Notes: generated by a model not told the origin, from the sequence alone. Positions 25,904 through 34,094 are shown, counted from the stretch's first letter. The stretch: DNA of 52,090 nucleotides from CAZUQA01 sp964622375 (GCA_964622375.1 CAZUQA010000036.1:1-52090); one strand, 5' to 3'. Numbers and translations are program-made.

Positions 25904-26668
25904 ATGGATAGAAACTACGAGATATTTGAAATATGGGCGCCTAGTGACGGGCTTTGGTCACCCTGGGCAAAACCCATCCTATTCACTAATTTAAGAAAAG
26001 AAGAAGAACCTTTGAGTTATAAGACACCGGAGTGGCTTGCAGCTTTTGACCAACAAATGATGATTGTTCTCGATGTTGAAGGAGATAAAGGGGTCAAAAC
26101 AGCTTTGGGCTTAGCCTTATTGGGTTATCGACCGGTTCCTTTATATAATGGCGCCTTAAATACCGAAGCCTATAGTGACAATGTGCAAGAAAAGTACAAC
26201 ATGGCGGTTGACCCAACTGCTATCTCCAAAGCTTTGTATAGCGGTAGTCGCGATTTGGCTTTGCTTCCGCTTTCCAGAAAAGCGCCACCGGTCTTCATGT
26301 TAGACTCGGCCCGTTTACCGCAAAAGATTTTATCGGGCACAATTTATGATAATCGCTGGACCATCTTTCCTCAAGATTTCCCCTCGGCTACTTTTTTGAA
26401 AAATCAGGGAATAAACAAAGTGCTGGTACGACAAGACAAAGTGAATGATGATCTTTTACATGTTCTCTATCGTTATAAAGAAAAAGGCTTGGAGATACTA
26501 ACTTGCAGTAACAGTGGGGCCCAAAGAGAATACTTAATGCCGATTCCTCCGCGTTTTCGCCAAGTCGGCTATCGGGCGCAAGCTTTCCTGGGCTTAACCA
26601 GCAATTCCACCGGGGGCTTTGGGAAAAAAATTGCCATCGATATCAATTCGGGGTATCGCGGCGGCTAG
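25904..26668 (+). CDS. hypothetical protein in the ATP-grasp operon
   Basis: This 254-residue soluble protein has no signal peptide. It is unrecognised. It has an N-terminal IWAPSDGLWSPWAKP, a Rossmann-like strand-helix stretch MMIVLDVEGDKGVKTALGLA with a Gly/Asp pattern near 49-68, and RQDKVNDDLLHVLYRYKEKG near 178-197. GGAGG at 25892-25896 supports the ATG at 25904 over the GTG one codon earlier. It starts 15 bases after the ATP-grasp gene, so it is the third gene of that operon and probably acts on the same, unidentified product. Confidence 0.7.
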   Translation: MDRNYEIFEIWAPSDGLWSPWAKPILFTNLRKEEEPLSYKTPEWLAAFDQQMMIVLDVEGDKGVKTALGLALLGYRPVPLYNGALNTEAYSDNVQEKYNMAVDPTAISKALYSGSRDLALLPLSRKAPPVFMLDSARLPQKILSGTIYDNRWTIFPQDFPSATFLKNQGINKVLVRQDKVNDDLLHVLYRYKEKGLEILTCSNSGAQREYLMPIPPRFRQVGYRAQAFLGLTSNSTGGFGKKIAIDINSGYRGG

Positions 26669-26709
26669 ATTAAACAGAAAATGCTATAATGCTTCGGGGC
26701 TTATAACTT

Positions 26710-26841
26710 ATGAAGAAAAAAGTGGGTATAATAATCTTGATTGTCATAGTACTAATTGCGTTAGTTTTTTTGCTACAACAGTTTGGCGGAAAAAAACCGG
26801 GAAAAAAGCCAACTTGTCCCCTTGAAGTTGAACTCTGTTAA
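26710..26841 (+). CDS. 43-residue single-pass membrane peptide ending in Cys
   Basis: A short ORF encodes MKKKVG, a hydrophobic helix IIILIVIVLIALVFLL (7-22), then a Gly/Lys/Pro tail with Cys36 and a final Cys43. It has its own TATAAT at 26685-26690, 19 bases before the ATG, and its stop codon overlaps the stem of a terminator, so the transcript is compact. The ribosome binding site is weak (GGGGC). It could be a small membrane or tail-anchored peptide, and the two Cys near the end could bind metal or form a disulfide. Function unknown. Confidence 0.55.
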   Translation: MKKKVGIIILIVIVLIALVFLLQQFGGKKPGKKPTCPLEVELC

Positions 26842-26866
26842 GCGCGGAAGAAATTTCGCGCTTTAT
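26840..26866. terminator. bidirectional terminator between the small peptide and the Crp-like gene
   Basis: AAGCGCG (26840-26846) pairs with CGCGCTT (26857-26863); TTATTTTA follows. It overlaps the stop codons of both convergent genes. Confidence 0.75.
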
Positions 26867-27510
26867 TTTATAGTAAAGATATTCTTGTGGTAATCAAGAA
26901 GGCCGTCTTTTTTCAGTTTCATTAAAACTGCCGAAAGAGCAGAACGATCAACAAAAAGATAGTCGGCTAATTGTTCGCGGTTTAGTGGTAAAGTGATAGT
27001 CGAGCTTTTTTGTCTTTGTTTCTGTTGATAAAGGTAAGCCAGCAGTTTATCGCGGGTTTTTCGTTGTGCGGCTGTTACTAAACGGAAGTTCATAGTCATT
27101 ACTTTTTCCGCTAAAAGTTGCGCCAAGTTAGCCATTAACAGCGGGTAATAAACCGAATTGTTACGCGTGATTAAATCTTGATAAGCCAAATAGAAAACCC
27201 GACAGTCCTTTATCGCCCGGATACTGAAAGGCGACTCAGCAATACCAGCGGCAACCAGGGCTTCACCAAAACTCTGGGGCGGAAAGATTTCGTTGACGAT
27301 GTTACTGTAGCCGGATTCATCAATGTTATAAACCAGTAAACTGCCAGATAGTAAGATGCCGATGTTAGGCATGTTGTCACCACATTGAAGCAGGATATCA
27401 TTCTTCTGGTAATTTCGATAACTGTGGGAAAATGCTGATAAAAAATCACGGAGTTGAGCTTCACTAAAATTATGAAATAGAGGGTGCTGTAATAAAAGGT
27501 GAATTGACAT
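26863..27510 (-). CDS. Crp/Fnr family transcriptional regulator
   Basis: From the ATG at 27510 the protein has 215 residues. The cyclic-nucleotide-binding-like beta barrel occupies about 15-125 (GILLSGSLLVYN and PPQSFGEALVAAG), then a dimer helix and a C-terminal winged helix (LNREQLADYLFVDRSALSAVLMKLKKDGLL, about 174-203). The N-terminal Cys cluster that binds the Fnr iron-sulfur centre is absent, so it is Crp-like rather than Fnr-like. A longer frame (to 27606) adds 32 residues with no ribosome binding site. A perfect dyad, GTTGTA-AA-TACAAC, lies 12 bases before its start codon. It is divergent from the ECF S-component-like gene, a likely target. Confidence 0.85.
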   Translation of the reverse strand: MSIHLLLQHPLFHNFSEAQLRDFLSAFSHSYRNYQKNDILLQCGDNMPNIGILLSGSLLVYNIDESGYSNIVNEIFPPQSFGEALVAAGIAESPFSIRAIKDCRVFYLAYQDLITRNNSVYYPLLMANLAQLLAEKVMTMNFRLVTAAQRKTRDKLLAYLYQQKQRQKSSTITLPLNREQLADYLFVDRSALSAVLMKLKKDGLLDYHKNIFTIK

Positions 27511-27521
27511 ATTTATCTTTC

Positions 27522-27535
27522 GTTGTAAATACAAC
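27522..27535. promoter_or_regulatory. perfect inverted repeat in the divergent crp-like / ECF-like region
   Basis: GTTGTA and TACAAC are perfect arms with a two-base spacer. The repeat sits between the Crp-like start (27510) and the divergent gene (27589). The plus-strand -10-like TATACA is near 27557. It could be an operator for the Crp-like regulator, although it does not resemble the classic TGTGA or TTGAT boxes. Confidence 0.5.
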
Positions 27536-27588
27536 CGACTCCTAAGCGCTTTAATTATACAATAAAAAAGTAAAAGGAGGATATTTTT

Positions 27589-28131
27589 ATGAAAAAGCAG
27601 ATACAATTTATCAGCCAGACCGCTCTTATGTTGGCTTTACTGATAGTAGTACAAATGCTTACCCGGTCTTTACCGACTTATGTAACCGGATCCTTGGTGA
27701 ATGCCCTACTCTTATTGAGCACCTTTTTGATTGGCTTAAACAGCGGTTTATTTATCGCCTTAACTTCACCTTTTTTGGCTTTCATATTGGGTATTGGACC
27801 GGCTTTTATTCAGATACTTTTCTTTGTAGCTATAGCTAATGCCATAATTGTCACTTTAGCTTGGCTGTTGGCGAAAAACAGTATCAGTTCTACTACCAAA
27901 ACCGCCAGAATCAAAAGTAGCGGCGGTTTAGCTATCGCTTCACTGGCTAAGATGACTTTCTTATGGCTGGGTTTAGTGAAGTTTGCCTTGCCTTTAATAC
28001 CCGGCTTAAAAGAAGGGCAAATCAAAGTGATCAGCGCTAGCTTCAGTTGGCCACAACTTATAACGGCTTTAATCGGCAGTGGCTTGGCTTTGTTTCTTGT
28101 GCCCATGCTAAAAAAGGCCCTGAAGAAATAG
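27589..28131 (+). CDS. membrane protein, ECF transporter S-component-like
   Basis: This 180-residue protein has six hydrophobic segments and a Lys-rich start (MKKQIQF), the size and layout of substrate-binding S components of energy-coupling factor transporters. The first helix (TALMLALLIVVQMLTR) and the loop after it (LPTYVTGSLVNALLLLS) are typical. AAAAGGAGG precedes the ATG. S components bind vitamins or metal ions and work with shared EcfA/T proteins, which are not in this window. The substrate is unknown; the flanking Crp-like regulator and the nearby NAD salvage genes are the only hints. Confidence 0.7.
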   Translation: MKKQIQFISQTALMLALLIVVQMLTRSLPTYVTGSLVNALLLLSTFLIGLNSGLFIALTSPFLAFILGIGPAFIQILFFVAIANAIIVTLAWLLAKNSISSTTKTARIKSSGGLAIASLAKMTFLWLGLVKFALPLIPGLKEGQIKVISASFSWPQLITALIGSGLALFLVPMLKKALKK

Positions 28132-28187
28132 CAAATATTAGGAAAGTTTGATGCTATACTTTAGTTAGAGAAATAAGGAGATTGGCT

Positions 28188-28310
28188 ATGAAATGGGTAT
28201 GCAAATTGTGTGGTTATGTTTACGATGGAGAAATCCCTTTTGAAAGTTTACCGGAAGACTGGGTCTGCCCGCTGTGCGGCGCTGAAAAAAGCGAGTTTAT
28301 TCAAGAATAA
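28188..28310 (+). CDS. short rubredoxin-like protein
   Basis: This 40-residue ORF was too short for ordinary ORF calling. It has the two iron-binding CxxC motifs of rubredoxin: CKLCGYVYDG (residues 5-14) and DWVCPLCGAEKSEF (24-37). It is shorter than the usual 52-54-residue rubredoxins because the loop between the motifs is cut down, as in the rubredoxin domains at the ends of rubrerythrins. AAGGAG lies 8 bases before the ATG, and a TATACT box (28155-28160) precedes it. It would carry one electron from a reductase to oxygen- or peroxide-reducing proteins in an anaerobe. Confidence 0.88.
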   Translation: MKWVCKLCGYVYDGEIPFESLPEDWVCPLCGAEKSEFIQE

Positions 28311-28334
28311 ACAATAACGCGAAACTTACAAAGC

Positions 28335-28389
28335 AGGAAGCAAAGACTTTGATTAGGCTTTTATCGGTTATCGTTGTTGCTTCCTTTTT
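28335..28389 (+). terminator. terminator after the rubredoxin gene
   Basis: AGGAAGCAA (28335-28343) pairs with TTGCTTCCT (28377-28385), followed by TTTT. The loop is long (33 bases), which weakens the case a little. Confidence 0.65.
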
Positions 28390-28456
28390 GTTGGGCAGGA
28401 TACATTTGCCTGTCAGCATAAAGCGGAAAATAGTATAATTATATTGAGGAAAATAT

Positions 28457-29014
28457 ATGAAAAACTTACTGATAGTGGTAGACATGATTAACGGTTTTAT
28501 CAATGAAGGTAATCTGCATGATAAGGAAATTGCCAATATCATACCGGCTTGCGCCAATCATATCGCGGAGTTTCTGGCTAACAAAGATGACGTCATTGCT
28601 TTTTGTGATAACCATCAACCAGACAGTAAAGAATTCACAGTTTTCCCAGTGCATTGTTTAACAACTAGTAGTGAAAGTGAATTGGTTGCTGAGTTGCAGG
28701 ACTTTCAAGATGAGATGGTGGTAATTGCGAAAAACTCAACTAACGGATTTTTTGCGCCGGGCTTTGCGCCTTATAAAGAACGCTTAAATGAATATGAAAA
28801 GATCCTTATCGTGGGCTGTTGTAGTGACATCTGTGTCTTACAATTGGCTTTGAGTTTACGGGCTTACTGTAATGAGTTCAACTATGATTGTGTCATCATT
28901 GTTGATACAGCAGCCTGTGAAACCTTTGAAATACCGGGACACTTACGTCAGGACTACAATGAATTTGCCTATAACTTAATGGCAGCCAGCGGTATTACTT
29001 TAGTGAATAGATAA
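28457..29014 (+). CDS. pncA: isochorismatase-like cysteine hydrolase, probable nicotinamidase
   Basis: This 185-residue protein has the nicotinamidase/isochorismatase fold and catalytic triad: Asp9 in VVDMINGF, a Lys in IAKNSTNGFF near residue 95 and Cys123 or 127 in VGCCSDICVLQ. FCDNHQPDS near 50 supplies metal-site residues of nicotinamidases. It would convert nicotinamide to nicotinate in the cytoplasm. The next gene, 17 bases downstream, is nicotinate phosphoribosyltransferase, the next step of the Preiss-Handler salvage route, which supports the nicotinamidase call. TATAAT at 28434-28439. Confidence 0.82.
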   Translation: MKNLLIVVDMINGFINEGNLHDKEIANIIPACANHIAEFLANKDDVIAFCDNHQPDSKEFTVFPVHCLTTSSESELVAELQDFQDEMVVIAKNSTNGFFAPGFAPYKERLNEYEKILIVGCCSDICVLQLALSLRAYCNEFNYDCVIIVDTAACETFEIPGHLRQDYNEFAYNLMAASGITLVNR

Positions 29015-29031
29015 TTATCGAGGTAAAAAAG

Positions 29032-30480
29032 ATGAACGAAAAAGACTTGATGTTATTGACTGATTATTATGAATTGACGATGGCTTTTGCCTACTTTCAG
29101 GAAGGTAAACAAAAGGAAATTGCTTACTTTGATATGTTTACCCGCAAAGCACCGGATGGTGGCGGTTATTTGGTATTCAACGGTTTACAGCGTTTTATCG
29201 ACTTCGTAGTAAATTTCAAATTTACGGAAGAACAGTTAGCCTACATCCAAAAGAACAACAGCTTTACTGAAGAATTCATCGCTTACCTGAGAAATATGAA
29301 ATTGAACATCGATGTTTGGTCACTACCGGAAGGAGCGGTAGCTTTTCCAAATGAGCCTTTGATGTGTGTGCGTGGCAATTGGATAGAAGCCCAAATTGTG
29401 GAAACTATATTACTGGTATCGGTAAACTATGCGACTTTGATTGCCACTAAAGCCAGCCGTATTGCCGGAGCAGCCAAGGGGCGTGGAGTTTTGGAGTTTG
29501 GTGCCAGAAGAGCCCAAGGGGCTGTAGCCGCGCTTGAAGGAGCCAGGGCAGCGATTATCGCCGGTTGTATTGCCAGTTCAAATACCTTAGCCGGGTTTAA
29601 ATATGATATACCGGTCGCCGGAACCATGGCGCATAGCTACATCCAACTCTACGACGATGAATATCAAGCTTTCTTAACCTTTGCGAAACATCAACCGCAT
29701 AATTGTACTTTCTTGGTTGATACCTACGATTCTTTAAAAAGCGGCGTACCTAATGCCATTAGAGTGGCTAAGGAGTACTTGGAGCCTAAGGGCTACAAAC
29801 TGAAAGCTATCCGCTTAGATAGCGGCGACTTGGCTTACTTGGCGAAGAATGCCAGAAAACTCTTGGATGCAGCCGGTTTGTCTGATGTTAAAATTATGGT
29901 CAGCAATTCACTCAACGAATTTTTGATTGAAGACTTGTTGAACCAAGGGGCACCCATCGATTTGTTTGGCGTCGGTGAGAACCTGATTACCGCTGCTTCT
30001 AATCCGGTATTAGGTGGGATTTATAAGGTAGTGGCTTATGAGAAAGATGGTAAGATCGTTCCAACCATCAAAATCAGTGACAATGTTGAAAAAGTTACGA
30101 CCCCGGGCTACAAGAAAGTCTATCGTTTCTATGACCGGGAGAATAAGGCAATTGCCGATTTGATTGCCTTGGCGGATGAAGTGATACCCTTGGAAGGTTA
30201 TGAACTCTTTGACCCGGTTTCACCGTGGAAACGTAAATATATCAAGAATTACACAGTCAAAGCTTTACATCAGGAAATCTTTGTCCAGGGGCAACTAGTG
30301 TATGAAGCACCATCCACTTTAGAAGTGGCTAGCTACCACAAAGCCGAGTTAGCGACGTTGTGGGATGAAGTCAAGCGTCTGCGTAATCCTCATAACTACT
30401 ATGTCGATTTATCGCAGCAGCTCTTTGACATGAAAAACGATTTAATTGCCTATCATCGGGCAAAAAACCAAGAGAAATAG
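29032..30480 (+). CDS. pncB: nicotinate phosphoribosyltransferase
   Basis: This 482-residue enzyme joins nicotinate and phosphoribosyl pyrophosphate to give nicotinate mononucleotide for NAD synthesis. Family motifs: LTDYYELTMA at the start, EFGARRAQG near 153, VAGTMAHSYIQ near 197, FLVDTYDSLKSG near 227 and IRLDSGDLAYLA near 260. The length is that of the bacterial/eukaryotic long form. GAGGTAAA precedes the ATG, and the gene is 17 bases after the nicotinamidase-like gene and 11 bases before the glycyl radical enzyme gene, so these belong to one operon. Confidence 0.95.
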   Translation: MNEKDLMLLTDYYELTMAFAYFQEGKQKEIAYFDMFTRKAPDGGGYLVFNGLQRFIDFVVNFKFTEEQLAYIQKNNSFTEEFIAYLRNMKLNIDVWSLPEGAVAFPNEPLMCVRGNWIEAQIVETILLVSVNYATLIATKASRIAGAAKGRGVLEFGARRAQGAVAALEGARAAIIAGCIASSNTLAGFKYDIPVAGTMAHSYIQLYDDEYQAFLTFAKHQPHNCTFLVDTYDSLKSGVPNAIRVAKEYLEPKGYKLKAIRLDSGDLAYLAKNARKLLDAAGLSDVKIMVSNSLNEFLIEDLLNQGAPIDLFGVGENLITAASNPVLGGIYKVVAYEKDGKIVPTIKISDNVEKVTTPGYKKVYRFYDRENKAIADLIALADEVIPLEGYELFDPVSPWKRKYIKNYTVKALHQEIFVQGQLVYEAPSTLEVASYHKAELATLWDEVKRLRNPHNYYVDLSQQLFDMKNDLIAYHRAKNQEK

Positions 30481-30491
30481 GAGGTAAAGTG

Positions 30492-31994
30492 ATGTCCCAA
30501 GTCAGTAATATTGTCGAAGATAAAAGTTTAACCTACTACCAACAATTAACGGCTTTAGCTCGTTTAGGGGAAAGTACGGATGACACGATTAAGTACAACC
30601 CTTTGTATCGCCATGCGGTGGCTGAGCATTTACTTTGTGATCTCAATGAAGGCTTGCTGCCTTATCGGCCGCGCTATATTATTCCGCGTTATGAACTATT
30701 AATGGAGAAAGGCAGTGAGTTTTTAGGCATCACTAAACCCACAGATATCTGGGAAGCGACAGCCGCCTTGTTGATTATGTATCACCATGTTCCTTCGATC
30801 ACCACCTTTCCGGTGTGGTTGGGCAATCTCGATGCTTTACTTGAGCCTTTCATTGATGATGAAAGCGAAGCGCGAAAAGCAATCAGATTGTTTTTAGCAC
30901 ATATTGATAAAACGCTTCCTGATTCCTTTGTCCATGGAGACCTCGGACCTAAAGCCACTAAAGCCGGTGCAATTATTATAGAATTGACCCAAGAGATGCA
31001 GCTGGCTGTTCCCAATTTGACTTTGAAGTACGACAAAGATCTTACCGAAAAAGACTTCGCGCAAAAGGCAATGAGGTGCATGTTGTTGTCAGCTAAACCG
31101 AGTTTCGCCAACCACAAGATGTTCACAGCCGATTACGGGGATTACGCTATCGCTTCCTGCTATAACGGTTTTATCAATGGAGGTGGCGGTTATACCCTAC
31201 CACGGATGATCTTGGCGCATATCGCCCAAAAAGCGCTTTCTGTCGCCCATTTCATGCAGGAGATATTACCACACTATGTGGCTTTACAATTGGAATACAT
31301 GGATCAACGTATTGCGTATTTGGTAGAGAAAGCGGCTTTCTTTAAGTCAAATTTCTTAGTTACCGAAGGCTTTGTTGATCGTCAGCTCTTTGTCGGCATG
31401 TTTGGTATTGTCGGCTTGGCGGAGTGTTGTAACAATCTGTTAGGGATTACAGACAAAGCTCAAGGTTTCGGACATAACCAAGAAGCTGATGATTTGGGGG
31501 TAGCAATTCTCGATAAAATTGAAGAACTTCTAGAAGCCCACAAAGCACCCTATAGTGAAGGAAATAACGATCGCTACTATCTGCACGCTCAAGTAGGTAT
31601 TGATACCGATGGTATTACCGCAGCTCCCGGTTGTCGGATACCAATCGGTTTTGAACCACCTTTTGCCCAACAGTTAAAACACAGCACGCGTTATCATAAA
31701 CTTTTCAGAACCGGTATCGGCGATGTCTTCAGTTTTGATCGGACGTGGCTGAACGCTTTAGATGCGCTGAATGATGTCATCGATGGGGCTTTCGCCAATG
31801 GGGTCCGCTATATTTCCGGTTACTTACAAGATGGTGATTTAATCAGAGTTACCGGCTACTTAGTCAAAAAAAGTGAAGTAGCTAAATTGGATGCCGGTCA
31901 AGCCAGCTTAAACCAAGTGACGGTGTTTGGTAAAGGGGCGCGCGACGGGGCTAAAGCTTTCCAACGCAGTGTAAATCATGAAAGCCGTGATTAA
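30492..31994 (+). CDS. yjjI: YjjI family glycyl radical enzyme
   Basis: This 500-residue protein is similar in size to E. coli YjjI. The glycyl radical loop near the C-terminus is RVTGYLV (around residue 457), and a CC pair in GLAECCNNLLG near 313 is a candidate thiyl-radical Cys site. It lacks the full length of PFL-type enzymes and the ATP cone of NrdD. The radical is installed by the next gene product, which starts inside this gene (17-base overlap). The reaction of YjjI is not settled as far as I know; in E. coli the yjjI-yjjW pair lies beside deo genes of deoxynucleoside breakdown. AGGAGGT supports the ATG at 30492. Confidence 0.88.
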   Translation: MSQVSNIVEDKSLTYYQQLTALARLGESTDDTIKYNPLYRHAVAEHLLCDLNEGLLPYRPRYIIPRYELLMEKGSEFLGITKPTDIWEATAALLIMYHHVPSITTFPVWLGNLDALLEPFIDDESEARKAIRLFLAHIDKTLPDSFVHGDLGPKATKAGAIIIELTQEMQLAVPNLTLKYDKDLTEKDFAQKAMRCMLLSAKPSFANHKMFTADYGDYAIASCYNGFINGGGGYTLPRMILAHIAQKALSVAHFMQEILPHYVALQLEYMDQRIAYLVEKAAFFKSNFLVTEGFVDRQLFVGMFGIVGLAECCNNLLGITDKAQGFGHNQEADDLGVAILDKIEELLEAHKAPYSEGNNDRYYLHAQVGIDTDGITAAPGCRIPIGFEPPFAQQLKHSTRYHKLFRTGIGDVFSFDRTWLNALDALNDVIDGAFANGVRYISGYLQDGDLIRVTGYLVKKSEVAKLDAGQASLNQVTVFGKGARDGAKAFQRSVNHESRD

Positions 31995-32814
31995 TCATAT
32001 CATTGAATTTTCTAATGTTGATGGCCCGGGAAATCGCCTGGCCATCTTTTTTCAGTCTTGTTGTTTTAAGTGTCTGTATTGTCACAATCCTGAGACGATT
32101 AGGCTCTGCGATAATTGTGGCGACTGTATCGCCGCTTGTCCAAAGTCAGCCTTAAGTTTAGTTGACGGCCTTATCAAACATGATGAAAAAAGTTGTGTAC
32201 GTTGTGACGCGTGCATTTTAGCTTGCGAAAAGCTAGCTGATCCTCGGGTCAAAAATTATGAACTGTCGGAGGTGTTAGAGATAATTAAGGCCAATAAAGA
32301 TTATATTCGCGGGATAACGGTAAGCGGTGGCGAGCCGTTGTTGTATTGTGAGTTTATCACGGCTTTGTTTAAAGAAACCCAAGCTTTAGGTTTGACTTGT
32401 CTGTTGGATACTAACGGTAACTACGACTTCATCCAACTACAAGAGCTGTTGTTGTATTGCGATGGGGTGATGTTGGATGTCAAAGGCGTCGCTGATGAGT
32501 ATCACCGGTTTTTGACCGCTTGTACTAACGAAAGAGTACTAAAGAGTTTGGATTATCTGTTGGAAATAGCTAAATTATATGAAGTGAGAACGGTCTTACT
32601 TCCGGGACAAATAGAGCAAAATAAAGAAACCATACGCTATGTTGTGGCAAAATTGAACAATCGTTGTCGCTATAAGTTGATTAAATATCGGCCCTATGGT
32701 GTCAGAGAAGCCGGGCTACAAACTTATGGTAAGCAGGTGCTTAATGAAGCAGAATTTACCGAATTGGTAGATTATGCCAAGTCCTTAAATGCGGAGAATT
32801 TGGTATTAATTTAG
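31978..32814 (+). CDS. yjjW: YjjW family glycyl radical enzyme activase
   Basis: This 278-residue radical SAM protein has the canonical C-x3-C-x2-C (CCFKCLYC, residues 28-35) that holds the SAM-binding 4Fe-4S cluster. Two further ferredoxin-like Cys clusters follow (LCDNCGDCIAACPKS and SCVRCDACILACEK, about 42-83), as in activases with extra clusters. TVSGGEPLLY near 115 is the SAM-binding GGE motif. It abstracts hydrogen from the Gly of YjjI and is encoded in overlap with it, so they are co-made. Confidence 0.92.
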   Translation: MKAVINHIIEFSNVDGPGNRLAIFFQSCCFKCLYCHNPETIRLCDNCGDCIAACPKSALSLVDGLIKHDEKSCVRCDACILACEKLADPRVKNYELSEVLEIIKANKDYIRGITVSGGEPLLYCEFITALFKETQALGLTCLLDTNGNYDFIQLQELLLYCDGVMLDVKGVADEYHRFLTACTNERVLKSLDYLLEIAKLYEVRTVLLPGQIEQNKETIRYVVAKLNNRCRYKLIKYRPYGVREAGLQTYGKQVLNEAEFTELVDYAKSLNAENLVLI

Positions 32815-32870
32815 TATCAAAATTAGGATTGTAAGTCATTGTGTGAAATCGCTTTTTATGAGTAATCTCA

Positions 32871-32899
32871 TTGACGGAAGAGCCTATTATTGATAGAAT
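32871..32899 (+). promoter_or_regulatory. promoter of the BMP lipoprotein gene
   Basis: TTGACG (32871-32876), a 17-base spacer and TAGAAT (32894-32899) make a near-consensus promoter. A dyad TGACTT-AA-AAGTCA (32905-32918) covers the expected start site near 32906 and could be an operator. Confidence 0.7.
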
Positions 32900-32904
32900 T
32901 AGGT

Positions 32905-32918
32905 TGACTTAAAAGTCA
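32905..32918. promoter_or_regulatory. perfect dyad over the BMP gene start site, operator candidate
   Basis: TGACTT and AAGTCA are perfect arms around AA, located directly after the promoter -10 box and before the GGAGG ribosome binding site. A repressor bound here would block initiation. The cognate regulator is unknown. Confidence 0.5.
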
Positions 32919-32937
32919 CTTAAATGGAGGAGAAATA

Positions 32938-33987
32938 ATGAAAAAGGTTTTTGCTTTGTTATTGGTACTCGCCTTGGTTCTGGGAGCTGTTGGTTGTAAA
33001 AAAGAAGAAGCTGGCGGAAAAATAACAATAGGATTCGTTACCGACGTTGGCGGGATAAATGATAAATCATTTAACCAATCTAGTTGGGAAGGAATTGTTA
33101 AGTTCGGAACAGAAAACGGTTTGGCAGTTGATAAAGAAATCAAATTCATCCAATCAGCAACTGATGCTGACTTAGTACCTAACTTGACGATTTTAGCTGA
33201 AGAAGGTTTCGAATTGATTATTGGTGCCGGATACAAATTCGAAGGTGCTGTAAAAGAAGTATCGGAAAAATATCCTAACCAAAAAATGCTGATTATTGAT
33301 GTCGGCGGCTTAGAAGGAGCCAATGTTCAACAAGCTGTTTTTGCGGAGCACGAAGGATCTTTCTTGGTGGGTGTTGTTGCCGGTATGGCAGCCAAAGAAA
33401 AAGGGCATAAGAAAGTTGGTTACATTGTAGGGTTTGAAGGTGGAATCATGGAAAAATTCTTTGCCGGTTTCGAAGCTGGTGTCAAAGAAGTTTATCCAGA
33501 ATGTGAAATTCTCTATGAAGTTGCTTATAGCTTCAATGATGACTCAATCGGTAAAACTATTGCCACTAAAATGTACAATTCCGGAGCTTACATAATTTAT
33601 CATGCTGCCGGTGGAACGGGATTTGGCGTTATTACCGAAGCCGCAGAACGTCGTAAGAATGGTCAAGATGTTTGGGCAATTGGTGTCGATTCTGACCAAT
33701 ATCCTTATGGTTTCTATGATGATGCTAAAACTAAATCATCAGTATTAACTTCGATGTTGAAGAGAGTTGATGTTGCTGCTTACAATGCTTGTAAAGAGGT
33801 TAAAGATGGAACTTTCAAGGGTGGTACTGTTGTTTATAATTTAGCTAAGAATGGTGTTGGTATTCCTACAGAAAACCCGAACTTTAAAGAATTTACTTCG
33901 GATTTCGATACCGCACTCAAAACTTATACCGAAAAAATCATTAAGGGCGAGATTGTAGTTCCTGAGATCAGCCCCAGCAGAAAATAA
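32938..33987 (+). CDS. BMP family lipoprotein, nucleoside-binding component of an ABC transporter
   Basis: This 349-residue lipoprotein has the lipobox GAVGC (Cys20). Family motifs: IGFVTDVGGINDKSFNQSSWEG near residue 30 is the BMP/Med signature, and GVDSDQY near 247 is a ligand-contact region. BMP proteins bind purine nucleosides outside the membrane and hand them to an ABC permease, encoded directly downstream (YufNOP/Nup type). GGAGG precedes the ATG. A terminator follows before the ATPase gene, so the binding protein can be made in excess over the channel. Confidence 0.92.
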   Translation: MKKVFALLLVLALVLGAVGCKKEEAGGKITIGFVTDVGGINDKSFNQSSWEGIVKFGTENGLAVDKEIKFIQSATDADLVPNLTILAEEGFELIIGAGYKFEGAVKEVSEKYPNQKMLIIDVGGLEGANVQQAVFAEHEGSFLVGVVAGMAAKEKGHKKVGYIVGFEGGIMEKFFAGFEAGVKEVYPECEILYEVAYSFNDDSIGKTIATKMYNSGAYIIYHAAGGTGFGVITEAAERRKNGQDVWAIGVDSDQYPYGFYDDAKTKSSVLTSMLKRVDVAAYNACKEVKDGTFKGGTVVYNLAKNGVGIPTENPNFKEFTSDFDTALKTYTEKIIKGEIVVPEISPSRK

Positions 33988-34015
33988 GCTAGATTTAGCT
34001 GTAAATTATTAAGTG

Positions 34016-34045
34016 AAAGCTCTGTATTGAACAGAGCTTTTTTTG
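34016..34045 (+). terminator. terminator after the BMP gene
   Basis: AAAGCTCTGT (34016-34025) pairs with ACAGAGCTTT (34031-34040) around a 5-base loop, then TTTTT. A new TATAAT (34069-34074) follows for the ATPase gene. Confidence 0.88.
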
Positions 34046-34094
34046 TTTTAAATAGTCCCTTTTATGAGTATAATATTAACAAAAGGGGCAGAAT

